Origin: Zygaena filipendulae
Taxonomy: Eukaryota > Arthropoda > Insecta > Lepidoptera > Zygaenidae
Direction of reading: 5' to 3'
DNA: 64,000 bases
Assembly: GCA_907165275.2 (NCBI GenBank)
Contig: OU015678.1
Span: 2,294,001-2,358,000, forward strand
Shown: one piece after another, positions 35,901-46,559 of the stretch
Layout: each line of letters opens with the position of its first letter
Position numbering within the stretch: position 1 is the first letter of the stretch
Position numbers and translations under genes: made by a program
Notes under the pieces: generated by a model
The model's input: only the letters and a program-made list of their open reading frames with translations
Told to the model about the DNA's origin: nothing
Database searches by the model: none

Positions 35901-37881
35901 ACTCTATAAACATAGAAACACGTATAAGTACGTCATATAAATTGGCAACCTGGGGTTGCCATCTCTAAAATTTGGCAACCAGGACAAAAAGTGTAAAATC
36001 CCCGGATTTTGGAGCTCAGAACCCGGACACAGCAACAGTTTTTTCAACTTAAAATATCTCAAAAAAACAAGCTAAATTAGGTCTTAAAAGTTAAGCAAAA
36101 AAACTAGAACTTTAAGTTGTAGAGACTATATTCTCACGTTATCTATTATTTCATAAAACATAAATTCAAAGCAACATTTGGCGCGCGAGTCGCACTGCCG
36201 CTTGGTAGCGACCAAAAATTACAAAAAAAATAAAACCCGGCCTACAGATGAAACCGCGCCCGGACGCTACCCGGACGACCTCTAAACTAGGACAAATCCG
36301 GAGTTACCCGGACGAATGGCATCCCTACCTAGTACCTACATTGCTAAAAAGCAATTTGAGTTGTCCCCGTCACCAGGAAGTTGTTGGAGGATCTGCGGTA
36401 GGCAGGCGGCCGAGTACTGTCGTACGTGTGAACGTCAAGCCCCAGAAAGGGGAGAGTTGCAACTAGGGACAAGGATAAGAGCAAAAAAAGAATGTGTAGG
36501 GTACGGTGCGTCCCGGGCGACCGGGGCGTTCCGGCCCGCGATTCGGTCCGTATAACCAAGGCTGGTTGGTAGGACCCTGGGTTGGAGGTGGGTTGTCCCC
36601 GTCACAGACGTGACAAACCATTCGCAGATCCATAGTTGTGGGCACGGTGGGCATGACCACAACCCTAATTACGGTCGATAGACAGCATTAGACTAGCTTA
36701 TCCTGAGACTGACACCGGAGGTATCTACTCCACTTATTTTAGTTGGGAGTTTTTGTAAACGATTTCGTAATACGAATCGCACTTGGCTGATTTTCGGATG
36801 ACCACCACCTTTTATGCGGTCTGGAGGCTTTTATAACAAATAAAGATACCTATTAAATTTCCCATTTGTCACCGCTGAGGACATTCAAGGTTTTGTCCCC
36901 TGGAAATTACTCGTAAGTCGTATCACAGTTGTGTAGAATTTTACCCGACAGCTAGTATTTTAAAATTTACACTTTGGCTGATGACTCGTCTTGGCGGCGC
37001 CACTACCGTGCCCCCAGATTGCTTATTACATATTATCATAATATTTTATTATTGACCAGCTATGCCCCGCGGTTTCACCCACGGTAATTTCGGAGTTCCC
37101 GAAGGAATTCCGGGATAAAAAGTACCCTATGTCCTTCTCGTACCCCTGACAACGTGCATGCCAAATTTCATCCAAATCCGTTCATCTGTTTTTGCGTGAT
37201 TGACCGCCGCACTCAGAGTCGACTTTAATGATTACTTAGTTAAGTATAGATTTTTAAAACAAAACTGCCGCAATCAGATAAGTTTAATAAATTAATGTTA
37301 ATTGGCATTTGACTAATTAAGTTAGATCTCATTAAATGCCAATTAACATTAATTCACTAAACGTCTCTGATTGCGGCAGTTTTGTTTTAGAAATCTATAC
37401 TTAACTAAGTAATCATTAAAGTCGACTCTGAGTGCGGCCATGAGTAACAAATATCCAAACATCCACACTTTCACATTTATAATATTATTAAGTAGGATTA
37501 GTAAGGATTTTAGATTTTGTTTTGTATACATATGATTTTTATTTTATTGTCAATAAATAGTTCTTTTTTTGTTGAAAATAAAATATTTCACATACCTGTA
37601 GCTCCGGTGATAAATACATTTTTCCCATAGAAAAACTGCTGGATATCCGACAGTCGGTTCAACTCGTTCATATTATTGTCAAAACCGTAACTTTTTTCTA
37701 TCGCAGTACTATCGACACATTCACTCTCACCAACACTCGACATCACTATTTTATTTGTCAAGTTATTAACTCGATTGTTGGTGGCACAGTAATCGTTGAT
37801 GTTATTTAAATTGTCCGATTTTGTTTTATTGTTTTTATTTAATATAATATCTTTCAAGCGACTGTCTTCGATGGCCGCCAT
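23929..37881 (-). CDS. Fatty acyl-CoA reductase (CG5065-like)
   Basis: Thirteen coding exons: 37596-37881, 33614-33744, 31283-31405, 30310-30435, 29734-29879, 29031-29140, 28145-28222, 27255-27378, 26050-26175, 25504-25623, 25105-25234, 24440-24567 and 23929-24016. All join in frame at GT-AG borders and total 571 residues. An Asn/Lys-rich extension of about 80 residues comes first. The Rossmann fold follows, with TGATGFLG at 92-99 (NADPH binding) and the catalytic pair in YTFTK at 280-284. Then comes the FAR_C 'sterile' domain ([18 protein letters not shown]) and a hydrophobic C-terminus with LYYLHQ, a probable membrane anchor. The enzyme reduces fatty acyl-CoA to fatty alcohol with NADPH, for cuticle waxes, tracheal lining or pheromones; which of these applies cannot be told here. 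Upstream non-coding exons are likely, since an acceptor (TTGTTCACAG) lies near 37938. Confidence 0.95.
24085..24335 (-). repeat. Helitron-like repeat filling reductase intron 12
   Basis: AGCTGTCCCGCGCGATTTTA at the end side, then CCCCTTTTAATCCCCTTAGG, a variant block also seen at 26700-26870 and 33085-33260. It occupies over half of the 423-bp intron. Confidence 0.65.
25290..25490 (-). repeat. Helitron-like repeat in reductase intron 10
   Basis: Minus-strand copy with GCCAACGTGTATGCAAAATT and the CACATTTATAATATTA start. It fills most of the short intron between exons 25105-25234 and 25504-25623. Confidence 0.7.
25695..25838 (+). repeat. Dispersed repeat family J, copy 1
   Basis: Shares TGTTCGGTAAAGTTC, ATTTCTGCTACCGG and TCAGTATACTCTCCCGTAGT with 29203-29328. 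Both copies lie in introns of the reductase gene. Confidence 0.7.
26176..27254 (-). other. Reductase intron 8
   Basis: Contains a decayed Helitron-like piece near 26700-26870. Open frames running through this region and exon 27255-27378 on the minus strand are in the wrong frame for the reductase and have no protein character. Confidence 0.6.
27416..27640. repeat. Fold-back MITE family B, copy 1
   Basis: Nearly perfect inverted halves: GCCGCACTCAGAGTCGACTT on the left and its complement at 27600-27637, with AAACAAAACTGCCGCAATCA in each arm. It starts 38 bp from the 5' end of reductase exon 27255-27378, where the branch point of that intron would be expected. Confidence 0.85.
27715..28096 (+). 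repeat. Two head-to-tail Helitron-like repeats
   Basis: Copy 27715-27902 ends GGGAACAGCTAGT and copy 27903-28096 begins at once with ACTATAATATTATAAAG and ends GAACAGCTAGT. The junction has no spacer. Confidence 0.75.
28829..29009 (+). repeat. Helitron-like repeat in reductase intron 6
   Basis: TATAAATGCGAAAGTGAGTT start, CATAGGGTACTTTTCATCCC middle and AACCGCGGGGAACAGCTTGT end. It stops about 20 bp before reductase exon 29031-29140. Confidence 0.75.
29203..29328 (+). repeat. Dispersed repeat family J, copy 2
   Basis: Second copy of the block described at 25695, about 85% similar by eye. Confidence 0.65.
29485..29735. repeat. SINE and Helitron fragments before reductase exon 5
   Basis: GCTATAAGCTTGTGTCGTG (SINE body, as at 58.6 and 62.7 kb), a GGAT microsatellite near 29592-29612, and a piece with AGGGCCCTGGAACCTCTTGA and GCGCCAAGCCGCGTCG that resembles a decayed tRNA-type head. 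Confidence 0.5.
29940..30270 (+). repeat. Two head-to-tail Helitron-like repeats
   Basis: Starts TACCTACTAATATGATAAAG at 29942. A first end-like hairpin sits near 30085 and a second copy runs to GGGGAACAGCTATT near 30262, just before the end of reductase exon 30310-30435. Confidence 0.65.
32028..32113. repeat. Family B MITE, half copy
   Basis: GCGGTAGTTTTGTTTT and CCTGAGTGCGGCCGTAAG match one arm of the full fold-back copies; the other arm is absent. It appears to sit in a Helitron-like copy. Confidence 0.65.
33296..33550 (+). repeat. Family G repeat
   Basis: TATCTGGATCACCGAGCTTC to AATTGCTCGTTTAAAGGTAG, with GATAAAACGACGTTGTCC inside, 64 bp from the 3' end of reductase exon 33614-33744. 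Confidence 0.7.
33745..37595 (-). other. Reductase intron 1, repeat-filled
   Basis: The largest intron of the gene, 3.85 kb. It holds Helitron-like copies (33893-34150, 34490-34680, 35050-35150, 35690-35900, 37052-37500), LINE tails with 'TTAAGTTCGCCATTTGTAC' at 35148-35210 and 35768-35840, a degraded element at about 35950-36335 with TGCCA-type ends, and a GC-richer unplaced stretch at 36350-36670. A short minus-strand frame at 34702-34884 looks like decayed retroelement coding sequence but has no clear domain. Confidence 0.55.
37052..37500 (-). repeat. Helitron-like repeat split by a family B MITE
   Basis: The Helitron-like copy reads AGCTATGCCCCGCGGTTTCA at one side and TTTATAATATTA at the other. 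Between them 37204-37440 is a fold-back MITE. The bases TGA are duplicated at 37201-37203 and 37441-37443, and removing the insert restores the family sequence GCGTGATTGAGTAACAAA seen intact at 20675. Confidence 0.85.
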
Positions 37882-37984
37882 TTTGAGTTGTGGTTCTTTG
37901 GTTATTGGTCTTAACTTTTTGTTTTCACCGTGACATCGTTCTGTGAACAAGAAAAAAGAAAAATAAATTAATGGTTAACTGGTA

Positions 37985-38038
37985 GAGAATGCCGCAAGGC
38001 ATTAAGTTCGCCATTTGTACACACTGTGCAATAAAGAA

Positions 38039-38077
<39 letters not shown>

Positions 38078-38085
38078 ATGTAACA
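37985..38085 (+). repeat. LINE 3' tail with (AAAT)n
   Basis: GCCGCAAGGCATTAAGTTCG, TGTGCAATAAAG and eleven or so AAAT units. This tail is typical of lepidopteran RTE-type LINEs. It sits about 100 bp upstream of the first coding exon of the reductase. Confidence 0.75.
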
Positions 38086-38099
38086 TTAGTTACAGTTCA

Positions 38100-40340
38100 T
38101 ATAAACTAAATACAGTCACATTCAATCCATATTATCCATACCAATATTAGGCGAAAGTACCTAATTCTGTCTGTTACCTTTTACGCGTAAACCACTGAAC
38201 AGATTTCGATAAGATTGAGCAAGGATGTAGAATACATATTGACGAAAGTCATAGGTTACTTTTATCTCGAAACAAAGCGTTCCCCAGGAACTCCCTTTTA
38301 CTGAGGCAAGTTGCAGGAAATGCAGCTAGTCTATATCTTCTTCTTTATAAATAAAAATGAATGTTTGTATGTCTGTCCTCTTTACGTTTCCAAACCATTG
38401 GTCCGATTGTGATGAAACATTGGCGGGTTGTTCTGCCTGCGTCCGCAAAGGTTCCTGATGCCAAAACACACGCGGGTGAAAGTAATAGATATAGCTGGTC
38501 ATACCACACATAGTGGGTTAATGAGGAAGAATGTTCATCATTAAAATCCAAAGTTTCTAATAATAAAGTGGACTTTTCTAACGTACCGATTCCTATTAAC
38601 GAAACATTAAAAAAGTAGATATTTAAAAAAAAACCGGGAGGATCAGTTAGGCTGTAATAAACTTTATTTAAAAATACATTCTACCAGACTGAAATGATGG
38701 CAAATACTACAGTTGGACCAAAGATGCTAGAAACCAGACACTATTATGACAAGGCTGAGGGAGAAAATTTACAGAAATGCCTCTCTAGATAAGAATGAAA
38801 AATCCAAAACACCTGATTATGACTTGGTCGATTGCAGATACAAAAGGGGAAAAAAAAATATACTTTCACCAAACGACCCTTAACTAGAATTGATAATTTC
38901 GAAATTTCGATTCTGTGTCAAGGAAGCTAATAATAATACATACAATTGAACGCAGCAGTAATAAATATTGAATTAAGTAGGTAAACATATTATAATTATT
39001 TATATTCGCCAAATAATAATTACCAGCGCATAGAATAGGTAGAATAGGTATCTCACCAAAAACACAGCGAGCAACTAAACGATGTACTAGGATGTGCTCA
39101 TATTTAACACTTATTATAATTATTTATTGAAGAAAAAACTGCCAGGGCTACAACTCCCCCCTCTCTTCATTTGCATAACGAGTTTGAAATAGTCCTCTGT
39201 TTACGGTTGAACGAGGGACGAATTTAATGACGAATATGACGATATTCAATGTTCGATTTTCGTCCAATAAAAAAACATATTCTTTTAAATGATATAATAT
39301 GACGTGTGTCTGAGAATGTACCTAAGTGCAATGGTACAAAGGATCCCAAGGGTCGAAGTGCCTAGGCCAGGCCAGCGACACTCCCTTGAACCTAAAGTTA
39401 CTATGGATTTATGCGCGAACTTTTTTTACCACCTTTGGAATACTTAACTAAATTTCTATGACCGCGTCATACATTGCATTGGTATGGTTGGCACAAAATG
39501 CTTTCATAGATCGGATCAGCGATTACTATAGAAATGCCTAATCTTAAAATATAGTGATTATTTGCTCAGTGACCTAGGCTTTATCTGCCTGCCTGCCCCA
39601 TTAACTAAGAGCACGTAAGTTCTAAGTTCTAACACGCTGACGGATGGACCTAAATGTGTTTTTGCACGATCCGCATCCGTGAAAATACGGATCAAGAAAC
39701 CTCGGATAGCTTTCTGGACTGTCCTATCTAAGTTCGAGAAATTTCGGTCAGTAGTAGAATTTGTAGGTAGGTAGGGTTTGTACGTTGGAAGGGGTAAATA
39801 ACTAAGCTAGCTAGCTCCAATCCTACTAATATTGTAAATGTGAAATGGATGTTTGGATGTTTGTTACTCAATCACGCAAAAACGGCTGAACGGATTTGGA
39901 TGAAATTTGGCACCGTAAACCGAAAACGTCCTTTGTTAACGCTCCTTTGCATTGCCGCTAACGCGCCGACAAATCAAATGTGAACCCTCGTTAACCCACG
40001 TTTTTAATTAGCGTTGTCTCTGGTGATTTATAACTGTTTTAATTGACTCGCGGTACTTATCTGTCTACATTTGAGCATGATTTATCGAAGGCTCAAGTAC
40101 CTAAGTCCTTCATTATAAATTGTGTACAGTCTACTAATATTCTAACTGTAGGTACATGATATTATTGACATTGAAGTGGTACAGTCCACCCCAGATTAAA
40201 AATGCGTGAATAAGACTTCACTTTTACCCTAAAGAAGCTTCCTGAGTCTTGACTCAACGCCCAGCTGAGACTGCACGAAAATTTGGACACAACAGGACAA
40301 TATAAAAAGCTAAGGTTATCTAGGTAGGGCAGGGGCGGAT
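38100..40340. other. Upstream region of the reductase gene, no further gene seen
   Basis: Contains a second Helitron-like type near 38335-38505 (CTTTATAAATAAAAATGAAT start), also found at 62745-62900, and a short piece at 39825-39910. Promoter elements of the reductase could be here, but none can be identified safely. Confidence 0.5.
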
Positions 40341-41215
40341 CCAGGGGGGGGGCACTGGGGGCAATTGCCCCCCTGAAGATCTAAATAGGTACCTACTTTA
40401 ATTAGACCTTAGAAAAATCTTCGCAAGGTTGTGGCTTTTCACCAAAGTTTCATCGTAATTTGAATAGAAATATACGAATGAACCTGAATGAACGAACAAA
40501 TATTCATTTTTAAAACTCTATAAATTATTAGTTCGTAACGAACCCCTATGGAAGTTTGTATCTATTATTGTAAAACAAACACAAAATCTGTCAATTCTTT
40601 CTCGTTAAAACAAATTTTCTGTTTTGAAACTATTTGCCGTATGGTATATTTCTCATTTAAAAGGAGAAGTTTCTGTGTTTGGCTGTATATATGTTTTTAC
40701 AATTATCCTTATATATATGTAGTTTCTCTATCCCTTTTCTTTAACTTCATCCAACATCCTTGAGACTTGGAAGTAAGCTATTGTGATTTCACTTCCCAAA
40801 ACTAGTTGGTACCTAACTCTTCTACTTTTTCCACGTTCAAAGCAAATCTATCCATATTATTTATTTATATTATGTTATATGTAACTGACGAACTAAATGG
40901 AATTAATAGAATTTCGATTTTTATTCCCCGTCATATTGTACCTCTGTGCTCAAAAAATAGTCGGCGACTTTTATCACGTGCGGTGCGCGATGAATTTTCT
41001 TCAGTTGACTGTAAATTTTAAAATCTTCTATGGTCAAAAACATCTTTTTGTTTCAATAGTACCTATTTTTCCGTATCTCGTCATATGGACGAAAATTATT
41101 CACTTCTCTGAGTTTTCTGCGTTATTTCCCAAATTTTCTCCTCATTTTACTAATCCAAGGAGTAACCTTCTCCTTTTTGTTTACGCCGATGTGTGCTGTA
41201 TGAATCTGACAGAAG
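40341..41215. other. AT-rich spacer, no gene recognised
   Basis: A GGGGGGGGCACTGGGGGCAA stretch near 40345 recurs in inverted form near 43290 (TTGCCCCCCCCTC), suggesting that 40341-43330 is bounded by inverted ends. The open frames at 40548-41220 have no family character. Confidence 0.4.
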
Positions 41216-41217
41216 AG

Positions 41218-41500
41218 TAATTGAAATTGAAAATTGAAATTGAAAAAACTTTATTTGACACAACACAAAGATTTACAGCATACGTATACAACAACTAGAC
41301 ATAGTAACGCGATAAGTTAGAGCGGCTGCAAAATGTGTGTGCTTTACATATTCGCCAGGCGCACTACACATATTCTTTGTACCATCTTTAAAGTGCTGAG
41401 GGATCCCAAATCACCGACTTACTTCAAAGAAAGTTTCAGATTGCTTTATGTCGGTCGTGAAGCTACGTCAGGTAGTTAGGTAGTTCTTTGTTCTTCTGAT
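41218..41500 (-). repeat. Retroelement 3' end, minus strand
   Basis: On the minus strand AATAAAGTTTTTTCAATTTC is followed by ATTTTCAATTTC units, the 3' tail of a LINE or SINE. Confidence 0.55.
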
Positions 41501-41849
41501 CACGAAACACGTTTTTATCACATCACATGTGCACCTCTGATGGTATTTTTTCTCAGTTTAGTAAAAAAATCGCTATTAACCATAACACTTCCCATTATTT
41601 TCCTATCACTTTATAGATACAAACCTACAAAATTTTAATTTAAAGTTGTTAATTCAGGTCAGATTCGCTGGAACGTAAATTTTTCATTTTTTACTTTTAT
41701 CTGTTGTAGCTTCCATGTAGATTATTTTATGCATGAAAGTACAAGTTGAAAATAATGAAATACTAAAAAAACTTTGATTTTACAGAGAATCGTACTCAAA
41801 AACCGCTATACCTACCTAAGCTCTATCGTTTTCGACACCACATTTTTTT

Positions 41850-42265
41850 TAAATATGAAAAACATAAAACTAAAAAGCTAAAAATAACAAAATACCGACT
41901 TAATCCATCAGACAAAAATACATGTAATACTATTGTTGGTTTGTGCTACCACTTTTTGATTTAAATTTGGTGCCAAGCCCGCTTACGTCTACCCACTTGG
42001 GTTGTTCAGCTCACAACGAACTCGTGGCGGGACTGGACTTAGCCCATGTACCTACGCCATATTTGGCTTGTCACCGACTTCAAATAATAATAGTAGCCAA
42101 GTGGTAGAATAAACCAATAATAACTACTGGTACTGGTATAATAACTACTGGTAATAACTACCAAAAATAAACTTACGTGTATTTTTGTCTGTTGGATAAA
42201 ATCGATATTTTGTTATTTTTAGCTTTTTAGTTTTGTGTTGTTGGAAGTCGGTTTTAATTTTTTTG
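41850..42265. repeat. Fold-back element family E, copy 1
   Basis: Left arm AAAGCTAAAAATAACAAAAT with TCAGACAAAAATACATG; right arm CATTTTTGTCTG-like and TTTTGTTATTTTTAGCTTTT near 42185-42235. The same plan is seen at 55028-55378. Both end in the GGAAGTCGGTT/AACCGACTTC motif. Confidence 0.65.
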
Positions 42266-42394
42266 TAAAATTTTTGTTTATTTCTTGCTTTCAAGTGAGT
42301 CCGTTTGTAAATTTATCTAAGTTACAATAGCCTAATGTCAATTGCTCATCGCCTTTTACAAAATACTGCTTTTACCGACGGGACGACAGGGACG

Positions 42395-43160
42395 TTGATT
42401 GTTGAGGAGTTCTCCTGGTACGTCATCATCAGTTCCACTTTACCATATACATTGTGACGACCATAAATTATTTAGGAACCATATTAAAGTTAACGAATCG
42501 GAACTCGTGAAATACCTTTTATTGAGTAGTTCCGATGACCATCTATGGTCTTCATCATCAGTTTCACTTCTTCAAATTTGGCTTTCCAAAAGCAAATAAA
42601 CGATTTACTATAAAAAAATACAAAAATCGCTATAGGTGTGTGTAATTTTTGAAGAGTTCTCTTGATTTCTCCATGATTCCATCATCAGGTTCTCGATTTG
42701 GTGACAATGGGACCAACTTGGGAGTATACCCTTTCAAACAACAAAATCAATTTTCTAAATCGGTCCAATCGAAACCCGTGAAATACGTATTATTGTTGAG
42801 TAGTTCCGATGAACACTTGTGGTCTTCATGATCAGTTCCACTTCTTCAAATTTTGCTTTCCGAAAGCAAATGAACGATTTACTATAAAATATACCCAAAT
42901 CGCTATAGGTGTGCCTATTATTTTTGAAGAGTTCCCACGATTTCCCCAAGATCTTTTGAGGATAATAAAGATTCTTAAACCATAAGATCCCATCATCAGA
43001 TCCCACTTGGTGGCAATAGGACCTAATTGGGAGTATACGCTTTCAAACAAAAAATGAATTTTCGAAATCGTTCCAACCCTAGCTTCGAGTAATATAAAAA
43101 AAAAACATACAGCCGAATGCGTAACCTCCTCCTTTTTGGAAGTCGGTTAAAAAATCGCGA
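42395..43160. repeat. Two to three tandem units of about 270 bp
   Basis: The order TTGAGTAGTTCCGATGA, TCAGTTCCACTTCTTCAAAT, GCAAATGAACGATTTACTA, ATCGCTATAGGTGTG, GAAGAGTTC and GGGAGTATA repeats with a period near 270 bp and ends with CCTCCTCCTTTTTGGAAGTC. A single inverted unit lies near 54930-55020. Confidence 0.65.
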
Positions 43161-43388
43161 AACATACACACAGATAATATAATACATACATAAGCTCAAT
43201 TCAGATGCTCTCAATATGAAGCACTTAAATTTTATTAATGGACTTTTTTGTCTATCCTGTTAATTCAAAAAATTTCTTGGTGCAACCAAATTGCCCCCCC
43301 CTCAACCAAATCCTGGATCCGCCCCTGAGGTAGGGTCTCTCTTCTCTTTCTCTCTTTCCGGATCGCGTCGTTTCATTGTCAATTCTAA

Positions 43389-43630
43389 TTAGTCCGTCAG
43401 TTAGAAAACAAAAAAAACAATAGACAATTTCAAATAATTAAAATATACAGAGATAAAGCGCATTTAAGTTTAGGGTGAGGGGGTCGTCACGTCACTAACC
43501 GCTTAAACCGCCATACAAACTGTCCGTCAAGTGACGTCACGCGAAATTTCAACTCAATGTATCGCCGTTATTTTTTGATTATGTAAAAAAACGTGTCCAA
43601 TATTTTTTATTAATCTACAAGACGAACTAA
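43389..43630. repeat. MITE family C, full copy
   Basis: TTAGTCCGTC at the left and a GACGAACTAA end at the right, with GTGACGTCAC and CGCGAAATTTCAACTCAATG inside. Confidence 0.75.
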
Positions 43631-44084
43631 AAAAAAATTAGTCGAGGCAATACACGTGCCATATAGTATACTAGGTTATGTAAGTTTTGTACTGCTGACC
43701 ACGACATAAGAACCGAGCGAGCGTAGCGAGCGTGCTGCCCACAGAACAGAAAATAACAGATAGAAGGGACATCAACTTGTTTAGTATGAAAACAACTGAA
43801 AACCAGTGTCGCCGGGTGATTTTGGCACACAAAACTATTCATCACGCACTAAAACATTCATTAAAGTAAAGCAATGTGTTTAACGCTTGAAGGTTACGTT
43901 TTTACTTCCTATGCAACCGTGCCGCGCGCCTGCCCCGCCTACATGTCCTGTCTAGTTAATTTCTTTGCTCTGCGGTGCTCCCGCAGCGGTCGGCGGTGCA
44001 TCAAAGACAAAATTGGTGCACACAGAAATAGGACTGCTTTCTGAGGTTTGTCTACTTTCTTATAAGATAAATTAGCTGTCACCC

Positions 44085-45275
44085 GCGGAGTATTATATTA
44101 TTTGTGCCTGCGGTTTCACCCGCAGTAATTTCGGAATTCCCGCTGAGATTCCAGGATAAACTATACGTGTAAACTTTCCTCATGAATCACTCTAATTGGT
44201 GAAAACCGCGTGAAAATCTGTTCAGTAGTTTTTGAGTTTATCGCGAACAAACAGACAGAAGCGGGAGAGGACTTTGTTTTGTATTGTAATATTATGTAAG
44301 GAAGTCGATCCAGCAAATGTACAAAACTGACCTAACCTAGAATGTCGAGGTACTCTATAATATAGAGGTAAATATTATCTTATTTATGAAATCGACCTGT
44401 AAAATCAATCACTTTTACCGGCTTCGTTGAAAGTTATTAGTAAATATATCGGAATACTAATATCATAAATGCGAAAGTAAATCTGTCTGTCTGTGCGTTA
44501 CCTTTTCACGCCTTCCGCTCAACCGATCACCATGAAATTTTGCATACACGTTGTCAGGAGTACAGAAAAGGACAAGGAGTAATTTTTTATCCTGAAATTC
44601 CCGCGGAGCTAAAATATTAACGTGAGTGCAACCTTATGAAATTTAGCATATACGTTGTCAAAGGTGCAAAAAAGGACATACTTAGGGTACTTTTTCCCGG
44701 AATTCCCACGGAAACTCCGAAATTAGCGGGGAAAAGCTAGTTATTAAATCTATCTATACTATAATAAAAGAGTAGAATCCGCGATTCTGTACATTGAATA
44801 TTTTTACCTAAAATTGAGTGGGGTGATAAAAGAAGAGTAACCAAGCCCAAAGAAAAAGTTTTTAAAATTCTTTTCTGTCTGTCTGTCTGTCTGTTCGCGA
44901 TAATCTCCGCATATACTGAACGGGTTGTCATGCAGTTTTCAGTAGTAGATTAAGCTAAGTCTGGAGCAACTTATAGGCTTGGTTTCATCGAAATAGGACA
45001 TAGGGGAAAAAAGCGCAATGCAATGGTCGAAAGCTTCGATATAATGTTGCATAACGAACATTTTTAGAGATATGCTTTTTTTTTCCTTTTGAATTGATTT
45101 TTTGCGAAGTAACAGTTATAAGGCTTGGAGAGACAGATGATGTGATTATATTTTCTTTGAACCTAAAGAGTATATAACCACTACGTTTTAAAAGAGTGAA
45201 AAAATCCTAACGTCATTACTGTCATTGCAAGGGTCGAAAATTCACGCGGGTGAAACCGCGGCCACCAGCTAGTTA
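44085..45275 (+). repeat. Cluster of Helitron-like repeats
   Basis: Copies at about 44085-44300, 44455-44740 (with an internal repeat of the CATACGTTGTCA block) and 44750-45272, the last being a longer variant with AAGCCCAAAGAAAAAGTTTT and a TGTC microsatellite. That variant also occurs at 56860-57112. Ends read GGGGAAAAGCTAGTT and CACCAGCTAGTT. Confidence 0.65.
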
Positions 45276-45331
45276 TTAATAATTCGAGCATCTGTCACAT
45301 TGACCGTGACAGTTATAAGATCACACAGAGC

Positions 45332-46551
45332 TAGGGTTGCCACCCGTACCATAATAATATACACACCGGCAGAATTAGCGGAACATAAAAAGGCAGAGTA
45401 TAGAAATAATAACATATTATGTATTAAAACAAATTATTATCAGGCATGAAGTAATAAACTAATATACATCTTTTAACATCGACTTTAAGAAGTTTTTAGT
45501 TAAATTTTATTAAAAGTAATAAAAAAAAAAAAAAAAAAAATCTCTAGTTTGTGAGAACACAGACAATGTTGCAAATAAAAGTTGAATCACGAAGGGGAAA
45601 CACACGTTATTAATCGTTCATTTATTTAGTGTTAAAATCACAGTTATCTTTAATTTGCAACATTATTTGTGTGCCCACAAATTAGAGAAAAAGTGTTTTT
45701 TTTTTATTATTATTTTAAATAAAATTTAATAATTTAATTACAAACTTTTAAAGTGTTAAAAGATGTATATTAATTTATTACTTCACGTATAATTATTATT
45801 TGTTTTAATATATATACGTAATTATTTCTATACTCTGCCTTTTTATGTTCCGCTAATTCTGCCGGTGTGTATATATAGGTACATATCGTTCATCGTATAC
45901 TATAAACTATAGAAAAATAATAAAGTACGAAAAATACTATATTCTTATCCCTAATTCAACTGTCGCAGTTTTTTATATCAACTGTGACTGCCGACTGGTC
46001 TGCAACGCACCCGCAGCGCAGCACGGGGGATTTCAGAACGAAACACACTCTCGGAAACAAAACCTCGACTTTCAAACTGGCAATAATTTGTCAATGAATG
46101 CTAGCCGTAAGCCGGTACTTAATGATTAAAGATTAATATGTACTTTATCCCTGCATTTCTCAAAATTATCTACTATTTATATTTGCATCTTTTTTCCGAA
46201 AAAAAAAAAAACTATATTTTTAGTAGTTATATTTTTAGTAATATGTTATTATATTTATTTATGTATTATATGTCAATGGATGTGCTGCATCAGTATAGGT
46301 TTTTGGTATGTAGTGATTTTATATGTTCAAGTATTGTGTAGTTTATGTATTTATATGTATAATAGTATAATCATATGGAACGCTTTGCAAAACCACCCGT
46401 TTCTATGCATTTTTGTTTGTCCTTTCGCATAATTGGTTGTCTGGAAGAGATCGCAACTATGAGATAAGACCGTCATATGGTTATTTAATTACAAAGGATT
46501 AAATAAATAAATAAATAATATTTTTCCAAAACAAAAAAGGTGGCAACCCTA
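45332..46551. mobile_element. 1.2-kb element with 13-bp inverted ends and a giant internal palindrome
   Basis: The left end TAGGGTTGCCACC (45332-45344) is exactly complementary to the right end GGTGGCAACCCTA (46539-46551). Inside, 45357-45874 is a palindrome of about 518 bp whose arms (ACACACCGGCAGAATTAGCG and complement) match almost throughout. No transposase frame is present. Confidence 0.7.
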
Positions 46552-46559
46552 CACAGAAG

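Noticed and set aside
38040..38080. Regular short repeats as a possible CRISPR array
   Set aside because: It is an uninterrupted AAAT microsatellite at a LINE tail. No repeat-spacer architecture occurs anywhere in the window, and the DNA is eukaryotic.
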